Positions 16,746 to 24,297 of a DNA stretch of 64,000 bases are shown here, piece after piece. The position numbers were made by a program, and so were the translations under genes. The DNA is taken from the NCBI RefSeq assembly GCF_014873755.1, contig NZ_JADBEG010000001.1:4528501-4592500 (forward strand), written 5' to 3'. The notes under the pieces are model-generated. The model had not been told where the DNA came from. It ran no database searches and saw only the letters and a program-made list of their open reading frames with translations. The stretch is from Amycolatopsis lexingtonensis. Lineage in GTDB: Bacteria > Actinomycetota > Actinomycetes > Mycobacteriales > Pseudonocardiaceae. Positions within the stretch are counted from its first letter, which is position 1. Every line of letters starts with the position of its first letter.

Positions 16746-18190
16746 GCGACAAGATCACCGAGGTCGAGCAGCACGGCATCGCGCCGATCCCGCCGGAGGA
16801 GCAGACGTCACGCCCGCGCGACCTGTTCCGGATGGCGTTCGGCGGCGCGAACACTTTCGCGACGATCATCCTGGGCACGCTCCCGATCGCGTACGGCCTG
16901 AGCTTCCGCGACGCGGCACTGGCGACGGCACTCGGCGTGGTCGTCGGCGGCCTGGTCCTGGCACCGATGGCGTTGTTCGGACCGCGCACCCGGACCAACA
17001 ACGCGGTGTCGTCGGGCGCGCACTTCGGCGTGGTCGGCCGGTGTGTGGGCTCGTTCCTGTCCCTGCTGACGGCGATCACGTTCTTCGCGATCTCGGTCTG
17101 GGTCAGCGGCGACGCCGTGGCCGGCGCGGCGCAGCGGCTCTTCGGCTTCGACGGCGGCGCGGTGCTGCGCGGCGTCGCGTACGGCGTGATCGCGATCGCG
17201 ACGCTGGTGGTCTGCATCTACGGCTACCGGTTCATGCTGCTGGTCAACCGGATCGCGGTCGTCCTCGGCACGCTGATCATGCTGCTGGGGATCGTGGCGT
17301 ACGGCGGCTCGTTCGACCCGGGTTACGCCGGGACGGGAACGTACGCGCTGGGCACGTTCTGGCCGACGTTCACCCTGGCGGCGTTGACGGCGCTGGCCAA
17401 CCCGATCTCGTTCGGCGCGTTCCTCGGCGACTGGGCGCGGTACATCCCCGCCCGGTACAGCAAGCGCTCTCTCCTGACGGCGCCGTTCCTGGCCCAGGTG
17501 GCGACGCTGCTCCCGTTCGGCTTCGGCATCGCGACGGCGACGCTGGTCGCGGACCCGGCCGACTACATCACCGGCCTGACGGCGATTTCCCCGCTGTGGT
17601 ACGCGATCCCGCTGATCGTGGTCGCACTGATCGGCGGCCTGTCGACGGGCACGACGTCGCTCTACGGGACGGGCCTGGACTTCAGCTCGATCTTCCCGCG
17701 GCTGTCGCGGGTGCAGGCGACGCTGCTGATCGGGACGCTGAGCGTGGCGTTCATCTTCGTCGGCAATTTCGTGCTGGACATGGTGTCGAGCATCAACGCG
17801 TTCGCGACGCTGATCGTGCTGTGCACTTCGCCGTGGATGGTGATCATGATGATCGGCTTCGTCCAGCGCCGCGGCTTCTACGACGTGGCGGACCTGCAGG
17901 TGTTCAACGAGGGCCGTCGAGGTGGCCGCTACTGGTTCGCCCGCGGGGTGAACTGGCGCGCGATGGCGGCGTGGATCCCGGCGACGACACTGGGGCTGCT
18001 GTGCGCGAACACACCGATGATCGCGGGCCCGTTGCGCGACGTGGCGGGCGGGGTGGACATCAGCCTGCTGGTGACGTTGCTGACCGCGGCGGTGGCGTAC
18101 CCGGTGCTGGTGAAGCTGTTCCCGGAACCCCCGGAAGTCTTCGCCTCGGCCCCGATCCCGGTCACCATCGCGCTTCCCGCCGAAGCCTGA
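16742..18190 (+). CDS. NCS1-family permease (cytosine/purine/allantoin type)
   Basis: A 482-residue transporter of about 12 helices. The N-terminal NCS1 signature is clear: RDLFRMAFGGANTFAT, then GPRTRTNNAVSSGAHFGVVG, and helix pair GRCVGSFLSLLTAITFFAIS. NCS1 carriers take up nucleobases, allantoin, hydantoins or related nitrogen compounds with H+ or Na+. It is the last gene of the operon, coupled to the aldehyde dehydrogenase by an ATGA overlap. A second importer in one operon suggests two substrates of the same pathway or two affinities. The transcript probably ends at the large hairpin at 18320-18366. Confidence 0.88.
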   Translation: MSDKITEVEQHGIAPIPPEEQTSRPRDLFRMAFGGANTFATIILGTLPIAYGLSFRDAALATALGVVVGGLVLAPMALFGPRTRTNNAVSSGAHFGVVGRCVGSFLSLLTAITFFAISVWVSGDAVAGAAQRLFGFDGGAVLRGVAYGVIAIATLVVCIYGYRFMLLVNRIAVVLGTLIMLLGIVAYGGSFDPGYAGTGTYALGTFWPTFTLAALTALANPISFGAFLGDWARYIPARYSKRSLLTAPFLAQVATLLPFGFGIATATLVADPADYITGLTAISPLWYAIPLIVVALIGGLSTGTTSLYGTGLDFSSIFPRLSRVQATLLIGTLSVAFIFVGNFVLDMVSSINAFATLIVLCTSPWMVIMMIGFVQRRGFYDVADLQVFNEGRRGGRYWFARGVNWRAMAAWIPATTLGLLCANTPMIAGPLRDVAGGVDISLLVTLLTAAVAYPVLVKLFPEPPEVFASAPIPVTIALPAEA

Positions 18191-18203
18191 CCACCCCACC
18201 CGT

Positions 18204-18250
18204 GGGGCGCCCCCGTTTTCCACTCTACCGGCGGGCACCGACAGTTCCGG
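18204..18250 (-). repeat. Element A copy 1: 47-bp repeat with RecA-NDp-like promoter reading left
   Basis: Near-identical to copies at 27904 (one mismatch) and 33752 (three mismatches). On the minus strand it contains TGTCGGTG (18236-18243), eight bases, then TAGAGT (18222-18227), matching the RecA-NDp/PafBC consensus TTGTCRGTG-N8-TANNNT except for the first T. The other end carries GGGGCGCCCC, just after the predicted start point. This copy points toward the 3' end of the permease gene, so any transcript would be antisense to it. Confidence 0.7.
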
Positions 18251-18286
18251 AACGCGAAAGCACGCCTGGCGACGCCCTGACCCGAG

Positions 18287-18370
18287 CGCCCCAATGTGGC
18301 CTTGGTTGCGTCAGACGCACCCAATGTGGCCTTCGGTGCGTCTCACGCACCGAAGGCCACATTGGGGCGC
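18287..18370. terminator. Nested palindrome between convergent permease and dxs genes
   Basis: A perfect 22-bp inverted repeat occupies 18320-18341 and 18345-18366 with a 3-base loop; its arms start CCCAATGTGGCCTTCGG. A third partial copy of the arm (GCGCCCCAATGTGGCC) lies at 18287-18302 and can pair with 18354-18369 instead, giving two competing hairpins. The position between two stop codons (18190 and 18386) fits a bidirectional terminator, though no T-tract follows. The arm sequence looks like a family repeat rather than a simple terminator. Confidence 0.7.
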
Positions 18371-18385
18371 TTGAAGCCGGGCCGC

Positions 18386-20293
18386 TCAGCTGCGGTCGGC
18401 GCTCTTCTCGGACGGCTCGGAAGCCGTGCCCAGGCGGCCCGAAGCCCACTCGGTCACCCGGCGGGCCACGTCCTGCGCCGTCAACCCGATGCGGGCCAAA
18501 ACCTCGTCGCGGCTCCCCAGGTCGTGGAACGACTGCGGCACCGCCAGATCGCGCAACGGCACATCGCACTCGGCGTCGCGGAACATCGCCGCCAGTGCCG
18601 AGCCGAAGCCGCCGTGGCGGCCGCTGTCCTCGACCGTCACCACCAGCTTGTGCTGCGACGCCAGCGCGACCAGCTCGGCCGGGACCGGCAGGACCCAGCG
18701 CGGGTCCACCACCGTCACGCCGATGCCCTGGTCGGCCAGCCGGTCCGCGGCCGCCAGCCCGAGGGTCGCGAACGCGCCGACCGTCACCAGCAGGACGTCC
18801 GCGCCCTCCTTCGGGCGGCGCAGCACGTCGACCGTGCCGATCCGCTCGAGGGCGGTGACGTCGGTGCCGACCTTGCCCTTCGAGAACCGCAGCGCCGTCG
18901 GGCCGTCGGCCACGTCGACGGCTTCGTTCAGCTCTTCGCGCAGCGTGGCCGGGTCGCGCGGGGCCGCGACGCGCATGCCCGGGACCATGCCGAGCAGCGA
19001 GAGGTCCCACATGCCGTGGTGGCTCGGCCCGTCGGGCCCGGTGATGCCGGCCCGGTCGAGCACCAGCGTCACCGGCAGGCGGTGCAGCGCGACGTCCATC
19101 AGGACCTGGTCGAACGCGCGGTTGAGGAACGTCGAGTAGATCGCGACCACCGGGTGCAGCCCGCCCATCGCGAGCCCGGCGGCCGAGGTGACCGCGTGCT
19201 GCTCGGCGATGCCGACGTCGTACCAGCGGTCCGGGAAGGACTCGGCGAACTTGTCCAGCCCGGTCGAGCGCAGCATCGCCGCGGTGATCGCGACGACGTC
19301 CTCGCGCTCGGAGCCGATCTTCGCCAGCTCCTCGCCGAACACGCCGGTCCAGCTCGGGCCCTTCACCGGCGGCAGGCCGGTCTCCGGGTCGATCGGGTCG
19401 GTCTGGTGCATCTGGTCGTGCTCGTTGTTCACCGCGGGCGCGTAGCCGTGGCCCTTTTCGGTCACGACGTGCACGATCACGGCGCCGCCGAACGCCTTCG
19501 CGCTGTGGAACGCCTTCTCCAGCGCCACCTGGTCGTGCCCGTCGACCGGGCCGAGGTACTTCAGGCCGAGGTCGGAGAACATCGCCTGCGGGCTCAGCGC
19601 GTCCTTCAGCCCGGCCTTCGCGGCGTGCAGCGCGGCGTAGATCGGCTTGCCGACGACCGGGGTGTGCTTGAGGAGCTCGCGGCCGCCGTCGAGGAGCCGC
19701 TCGTAGCCGGGCTGCAGGCGCAGCGCGGCGAGGTGGTCGGCCAGGCCGCCGATGGTCGGCGAGTACGACCGGCCGTTGTCGTTGATCACGATGACGACCG
19801 GGCGGTCCCGGTGGGCGGCGATGTTGTTGAGCGCCTCCCAGCACATCCCGCCGGTGAGCGCGCCGTCGCCGACGACGGCGATCGCGTGCCGCCCGCCGCC
19901 GTCCAGCGCGAACGCCTTCGCCAGGCCGTCCACATAGGACAGACCGGACGACGCGTGGCTGCTCTCCACCCAGTCGTGGTCACTCTCCGCGCGCGACGGG
20001 TAACCGGTGACGCCGCCGGTCTGGCGTAGCAGGTCGAACCCGGCCGCCCGGCCGGTGACGATCTTGTGCACGTACGCCTGGTGGCCGACGTCCCACACGA
20101 TCGCGTCGCGCGGCGAGTCGAACACGCGGTGCAGCGCCAGGGTGAGCTCGACGACGCCGAGGTTCGGCCCCAGGTGCCCGCCCGCGCGGCGGACCTTGTC
20201 GACGAGGAAGTCCCGGATTTCGGCGGCCAGTTCGCCGAGGTCCTCGACACTCATGCGCTTCAGGTCCGCCGGCCCGCTGAGGGACTCCAGCAT
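18386..20293 (-). CDS. dxs: 1-deoxy-D-xylulose-5-phosphate synthase
   Basis: First step of the MEP isoprenoid pathway: condenses pyruvate and glyceraldehyde 3-phosphate with ThDP in the cytosol. The 635-residue length is typical. Seen in order: [15 protein letters not shown] (catalytic His), ThDP motif GDGALTGGM ending [10 protein letters not shown], the central [15 protein letters not shown] region, and a transketolase C-terminal domain. The ATG at 20293 begins [15 protein letters not shown], as in other actinobacterial Dxs proteins, with a GGAGA ribosome binding site; the frame is open further upstream but that extension has no homology. It is divergent from the aldehyde dehydrogenase at 20478. 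dxs also lies near the TrmA-TrkA block in mycobacteria. Confidence 0.96.
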   Translation of the reverse strand: MLESLSGPADLKRMSVEDLGELAAEIRDFLVDKVRRAGGHLGPNLGVVELTLALHRVFDSPRDAIVWDVGHQAYVHKIVTGRAAGFDLLRQTGGVTGYPSRAESDHDWVESSHASSGLSYVDGLAKAFALDGGGRHAIAVVGDGALTGGMCWEALNNIAAHRDRPVVIVINDNGRSYSPTIGGLADHLAALRLQPGYERLLDGGRELLKHTPVVGKPIYAALHAAKAGLKDALSPQAMFSDLGLKYLGPVDGHDQVALEKAFHSAKAFGGAVIVHVVTEKGHGYAPAVNNEHDQMHQTDPIDPETGLPPVKGPSWTGVFGEELAKIGSEREDVVAITAAMLRSTGLDKFAESFPDRWYDVGIAEQHAVTSAAGLAMGGLHPVVAIYSTFLNRAFDQVLMDVALHRLPVTLVLDRAGITGPDGPSHHGMWDLSLLGMVPGMRVAAPRDPATLREELNEAVDVADGPTALRFSKGKVGTDVTALERIGTVDVLRRPKEGADVLLVTVGAFATLGLAAADRLADQGIGVTVVDPRWVLPVPAELVALASQHKLVVTVEDSGRHGGFGSALAAMFRDAECDVPLRDLAVPQSFHDLGSRDEVLARIGLTAQDVARRVTEWASGRLGTASEPSEKSADRS

Positions 20294-20477
20294 CGTCACT
20301 CGTCTCCACCTCGCTCGTCTTCGGACACCCCACGTTCCGGCCAGTCTACGGAGACCCGCCAGGGTGGTTCCGCCCGCCGCGTCCGGCGTCACAGGCGGAG
20401 AGCGATCACCCGTCAGCACGCGGGGTGAACCTCGTCTCCCCGCCGTGCTGTGGCGGTCACGCGGCGTGGCCACGAGA

Positions 20478-21956
20478 ATGGCGGTCATGGCGGATTTCTT
20501 CATCGGCGGCGAGTGGGTGGACGCGACCGGCGGCGGCCGCCGCGAGATCCGCTGCCCGGCCGACGGTGCCCTGGTCGCGGCGGTCGCCGAGGGCACGGCC
20601 AAGGACACCGAGGCGGCCATCGCGGCGGCGCGCCGGGCGTTCGACGCCGGCCCGTGGCCCGGCACGCCCGCGCACCTGCGCGGCGACCTGCTGCTGCGCA
20701 CCGCGGACCTGCTCGACCGCGACGCGGAGGCGTTCGCCCGCGCCGAGTCGCTTGACACCGGCAAGCGCCTGGTCGAGAGCCGCTACGACATGGCCGACAT
20801 CGCGGCCTGCCTGCGCTACTTCGGCAAGCTCGCGGCGCAGGACGCCGGGCGCGTCGTCGACACCGGCAACCCGGACGCGATCAGCCGGATCGTGCACGAG
20901 CCGGTCGGCGTCTGCGGGCTGATCACGCCGTGGAACTACCCGCTGCTGCAGACGGTGTGGAAGATCGCGCCGGCGCTGGCGGCGGGCAACACGTTCGTGC
21001 TCAAGCCCAGCGAGCTGACACCGCACACGGCGATCCTGTTCCTGAAGCTGCTCACCGAGGCGGGCCTGCCGCCGGGCGTGGGCAACCTGGTGCTCGGCGC
21101 GGGCGCCGAAGTGGGCGCGCCGCTGGCGGCGCACCCGGACGTCGACCTGGTGTCGTTCACCGGCGGCCTCGCGACCGGCAAGGTGATCGCCGCGGCGGCC
21201 GCCGGGACGGTCAAGAAAGTGGCCCTCGAGCTGGGCGGCAAGAACCCGAACGTGGTCTTCGCCGACGCCGACTTCGAGACCGCGGTCGACTACGCGCTGA
21301 CGGCGGTGTTCCTGCACTCGGGCCAGGTCTGCTCGGCGGGCGCGCGGCTGATCGTGCAGCGCGAGTGGCACGACGAGTTCGTCGACGAGCTGGTGCGCCG
21401 CGCCGAGCGGATCCGCCTGGGCGGCCCGTTCGACGACCGCGCGGAGACCGGTCCGCTGATCTCGGCGGCGCACCGGTCCAAGGTGGAGGCGTACGTGGCG
21501 GCGGCGCTGGCCGAGGGCGCGGTGCTGCGCACGGGCGGCCGCCGCCCCGACGACCCGGCGCTGGCGGAGGGCTTCTACTACCTGCCGACCATCCTGGACG
21601 ACGTCCGGCAGGGCTCGTCGGCGGTCGTCGAGGAGTCGTTCGGGCCGGTCCTGACGGTCGAGACGTTCACCGACGAGGACGACGCGGTCCGCATCGCCAA
21701 CGACACGCACTACGGCCTGGCGGGCGCGGTGTTCACGCAGGACGCTTCGCGCGCGCAGCGGGTGGCCGGGCGGCTGCGCCACGGGACGGTGTGGATCAAC
21801 GACTTCCACCCGTACCTCCCGCAGGCCGAGTGGGGCGGGTTCAAGCAGTCCGGGTTCGGCCGCGAGCTGGGGCCGACGGGGCTGGCGGAGTACACCGAGG
21901 TCAAGCACATCTACCAGAACCTGCGCCCGGGCCCGCAGCACTGGTTCTCGGGCTGA
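20478..21956 (+). CDS. Aldehyde dehydrogenase, betaine-aldehyde-dehydrogenase-like
   Basis: A 492-residue NAD(P)+-dependent aldehyde dehydrogenase with catalytic Cys285 ([11 protein letters not shown]), Glu251 (LELGGKNP) and the PWNYP and VLKPSE cofactor motifs. The C-terminal end [14 protein letters not shown] is typical of betaine aldehyde dehydrogenases, which oxidise betaine aldehyde to glycine betaine. No choline dehydrogenase or betaine transporter is next to it, so substrate is tentative. An ATG at 20487 (MADFFIGG) is an alternative start; neither has a strong ribosome binding site. It stands alone, divergent from dxs with a 184-bp shared upstream region. Confidence 0.85.
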   Translation: MAVMADFFIGGEWVDATGGGRREIRCPADGALVAAVAEGTAKDTEAAIAAARRAFDAGPWPGTPAHLRGDLLLRTADLLDRDAEAFARAESLDTGKRLVESRYDMADIAACLRYFGKLAAQDAGRVVDTGNPDAISRIVHEPVGVCGLITPWNYPLLQTVWKIAPALAAGNTFVLKPSELTPHTAILFLKLLTEAGLPPGVGNLVLGAGAEVGAPLAAHPDVDLVSFTGGLATGKVIAAAAAGTVKKVALELGGKNPNVVFADADFETAVDYALTAVFLHSGQVCSAGARLIVQREWHDEFVDELVRRAERIRLGGPFDDRAETGPLISAAHRSKVEAYVAAALAEGAVLRTGGRRPDDPALAEGFYYLPTILDDVRQGSSAVVEESFGPVLTVETFTDEDDAVRIANDTHYGLAGAVFTQDASRAQRVAGRLRHGTVWINDFHPYLPQAEWGGFKQSGFGRELGPTGLAEYTEVKHIYQNLRPGPQHWFSG

Positions 21957-21993
21957 GTAGCCCGTTCGGGATCATGCGAACGGCCCAGCGTTT

Positions 21994-21999
21994 TATGCT
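21994..21999 (+). promoter_or_regulatory. -10 element for a probably leaderless membrane protein gene
   Basis: TATGCT at 21994-21999 is a good actinobacterial -10, and a GTG at 22007 falls where transcription would start, so the mRNA may begin with its start codon. No clear -35 is seen. The ATGs at 21974 and 21995 would lie upstream of or inside this element. Confidence 0.4.
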
Positions 22000-22006
22000 G
22001 CGTGAC

Positions 22007-22426
22007 GTGACGCAGTGGCGAGGGCCGCGAGCCGTGGTGGTGGCGGTGGCCGGGCTCGGGGTGATCGCGGGCCTGACCCTGCGCACGGCGTCGTTCCCGG
22101 CCGCGCTGCCCCCGGGCACCCCGGACCCGGAACTGAACGTCGGCCTGCGCCTCGTCTGCGCGGCGGCGGTCCTGGTCGCGGGGACCTTGGCGTACCTGAC
22201 GTTCGCGCGGCGGCAGGACGAGCCGCTGGCGATGGCCTGCCTGCCGGGGCTGGTGGTGACGGGCGTGGTGCTGCGCCACCTGGTGGTGACGTTGCCGGGG
22301 GTGGCCCGCTTCCAGCCTGCGGCGCGGGTGGTGCCGGGCGCCGGGGCTTGGGTGCTGCTGGCGTCGGGGGTGGCGATGACGGCAACCGGGCTGGCGGCGG
22401 CCTTCGCGGTACGACGGGCAGGCTGA
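22007..22426 (+). CDS. Small polytopic membrane protein of unknown function
   Basis: 139 residues with four predicted transmembrane helices, about 8-26, 44-65, 72-94 and 106-132, separated by short arginine-containing loops (FARRQDEP, VRRAG at the C-terminus). I do not recognise the family. The start is uncertain: GTG 22007 gives MTQWRGPRAV and fits a leaderless message, while in-frame ATGs at 21974 and 21995 would add 11 or 4 residues. It follows the aldehyde dehydrogenase by 50 bp on the same strand but has its own -10. The next gene is convergent. Confidence 0.65.
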   Translation: MTQWRGPRAVVVAVAGLGVIAGLTLRTASFPAALPPGTPDPELNVGLRLVCAAAVLVAGTLAYLTFARRQDEPLAMACLPGLVVTGVVLRHLVVTLPGVARFQPAARVVPGAGAWVLLASGVAMTATGLAAAFAVRRAG

Positions 22427-22517
22427 GGGGCAGGTCGCGCCTCAGTTGCGAGCGAGCGCGAGCCAGCCGCGTTGAACAGCCCCGGCGCGGCAACCCCACA
22501 GCTCCGGCAGCCTGGCC

Positions 22518-23075
22518 TCAGCTCCGCACCGACCTCCTCCCCAGGAACGCCGCCAGCCGGTCCGCCGCCGTCGCCCCTGCCGGTGCCTCCACCTCCGGAC
22601 CAAACGGCCCGCCCGGCTGCCGCGGCGTCGCACCGAACCGGGCACGCCACTGCTCCAGCGCCCCCGCCGCCAGCTCCGGGAGCAAGTCCGTCGAAGCACC
22701 GGTCGCGTCCGCGATGTCCCAGCCGTGCACCACGTACTCGTTCACCCGCATGTGCACCAGGAACACCCCCGGCACCTCGCCCAGCGGAGTCGTCACCGTC
22801 CGCGTCAGCAGTCCCGGCGCGGACAGCACCGAACGCGCGCGCAACACCGACGCCGCGAACGCTTCGACCGGCGACGCGCCCAGGTAGTCACCCTCCGGCG
22901 CGGGTGGGCCCGCTCCCGCCCAGAACGCCACCTTCGCGTTCCCGTGTGCCAAGTGGTTCACCACCGCGCGCACGTCCCACTCCGCGCACGCCGTGGGCGC
23001 GTGCCAGTCGCCGACCGCCGTCACCAGGGCGGTCAGCGTCGAAGCTGCCAAGTCGAAGTCGTCCAATGCAGTCAC
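22518..23075 (-). CDS. TIGR03086-type metal-binding protein (DinB / maleylpyruvate isomerase-like fold)
   Basis: A 185-residue protein of the DinB-like four-helix-bundle superfamily. The expected metal triad is present: His41 in AVVNHLAHG, then Glu113 and His117 in VNEYVVHGWDIADATG. In actinobacteria this superfamily includes mycothiol-dependent isomerases and transferases, so a thiol-dependent reaction is plausible, but the substrate is unknown. The ATG begins MTALDDFDLAA. It lies 34 bp upstream of the RNA methyltransferase stop on the same strand and is probably a separate unit. Confidence 0.8.
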   Translation of the reverse strand: MTALDDFDLAASTLTALVTAVGDWHAPTACAEWDVRAVVNHLAHGNAKVAFWAGAGPPAPEGDYLGASPVEAFAASVLRARSVLSAPGLLTRTVTTPLGEVPGVFLVHMRVNEYVVHGWDIADATGASTDLLPELAAGALEQWRARFGATPRQPGGPFGPEVEAPAGATAADRLAAFLGRRSVRS

Positions 23076-23109
23076 CCGAGCAGTGTGACCGCCACCACCG
23101 ACAAAAAAC

Positions 23110-24297
23110 TCAGGACAGCAGCGCCACGCACTCCACGTGGTGCGTCATCGGGAACGCGTCGAACGCCCGCAGATCGGTCAGCGAGTACCCGTGCGAAGCG
23201 AACGTCGCCAGGTCGCGGGCCAGCGCCGCCGGGTCGCAGGCCACGTACACGATCCGGTCCGGGGCGCCCGCCACGATCGACTCGACGACCGCCTTGCCCG
23301 CGCCCTTGCGGGGCGGGTCCAGCACCACGACGTCGACCGGCTTCTCGGCCGACTCCAGCACGTGCTCGACGCGCCCTGCCTGCCACGACACCTGCGGGAG
23401 GTCCGCCAGGTTCCGCTCACCATCCGAAACCGCGCGCCGACCGGACTCGACCGCCAGCACCCGGCCCGACGCGCCGACCTGCGAGGCCAGCACCGACGCG
23501 AACAGCCCGACCCCCGCGTACAGGTCCCACGCCGACCCGCCCGCCGGTGCCTCCGCCCACTCCGCGACGACCGCCGCGAGCGTGGGCGCCGCCGCCGGGT
23601 GGACCTGCCAGAAGCCGTGGGCGTCGAGGCGCCAGTCGCGGCCCGCCGCGTGCTGGACCGCGACGCCGCCGGACAGCTGGCGGGCGCGGACCTTGCCGCG
23701 GACCGTCGACAGCTCGCGCACGTGCCGGGTGCCGTCGCCGTCGCTGGTGACCTCCAGCTCGGTGCCCGGGCGCCAGCGGCGCGCGAGGACGTCGTCCAGC
23801 GCGCCCGGCACCGCGATCGGGCACTTCTCCAGCGGTACCACGCGGTGGCTGTGGTGGGCGCGCAGGCCCGCGCGGCCGTCCTGGCCGGCGACCAGGCGGA
23901 CGCGGCTGCGCCAGTCCAGCGGCCCGCCGTCCAGCGCTTCCACGACGACCTCGCGCTCGATCCCGGCCAGCCGTTGCAGCTGCTCCGCCACGACGGCGGC
24001 CTTCAGCTCGCGCTGGTACGACGGCGTCGCGTGCTGCCAGTCGCACCCGCCGCACCCGCCGGGCACCGCGAGCGGGCAGGGCGGCTCGACGCGCGCCTCG
24101 GCCGCCGACAGCACCTCCACCGCGTCGCCGCGGCAGAACGAACCGCCGTTGTCCTCGGTGACCTCGACGCGGACCCGCTCGCCCGGCAGCGCGTGCCGGA
24201 CGAACACGACCCGGCCGTCGGCGCGCGCGACGCAGTGGCCGCCGTGCGCGACCGGCCCGACCTCCACCTCGAGGACGCGGCCCAGCCAGCTCGTCAT
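23110..24297 (-). CDS. TrmA/RumA-family RNA (uracil-C5) methyltransferase
   Basis: SAM-dependent C5-methylation of a uridine in rRNA or tRNA. The 395-residue protein has an N-terminal TRAM-like OB domain (residues 1-60), the iron-sulfur cysteines (PPCPLAV, GGCGGCDW, EKCPIA), a Rossmann methyltransferase domain with DLYAGVGLFA, the DPPRKGAG motif, the catalytic Cys in VACDPAALARD and FPMTHHVECV at the C-terminus. The catalytic motif reads CDPA where many members read CNPA. The ATG overlaps the stop of the transporter gene upstream (ATGA). This pairing with the transporter matches Rv2689c-Rv2690c. Whether the target is rRNA or tRNA cannot be decided here. Confidence 0.9.
   Translation of the reverse strand: MTSWLGRVLEVEVGPVAHGGHCVARADGRVVFVRHALPGERVRVEVTEDNGGSFCRGDAVEVLSAAEARVEPPCPLAVPGGCGGCDWQHATPSYQRELKAAVVAEQLQRLAGIEREVVVEALDGGPLDWRSRVRLVAGQDGRAGLRAHHSHRVVPLEKCPIAVPGALDDVLARRWRPGTELEVTSDGDGTRHVRELSTVRGKVRARQLSGGVAVQHAAGRDWRLDAHGFWQVHPAAAPTLAAVVAEWAEAPAGGSAWDLYAGVGLFASVLASQVGASGRVLAVESGRRAVSDGERNLADLPQVSWQAGRVEHVLESAEKPVDVVVLDPPRKGAGKAVVESIVAGAPDRIVYVACDPAALARDLATFASHGYSLTDLRAFDAFPMTHHVECVALLS

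Noticed and set aside
20294..20764. N-terminal extension of Dxs to 792 residues
   Set aside because: The added sequence overlaps the divergent aldehyde dehydrogenase start and has no Dxs homology. The ATG at 20293 has a ribosome binding site and matches the family N-terminus.
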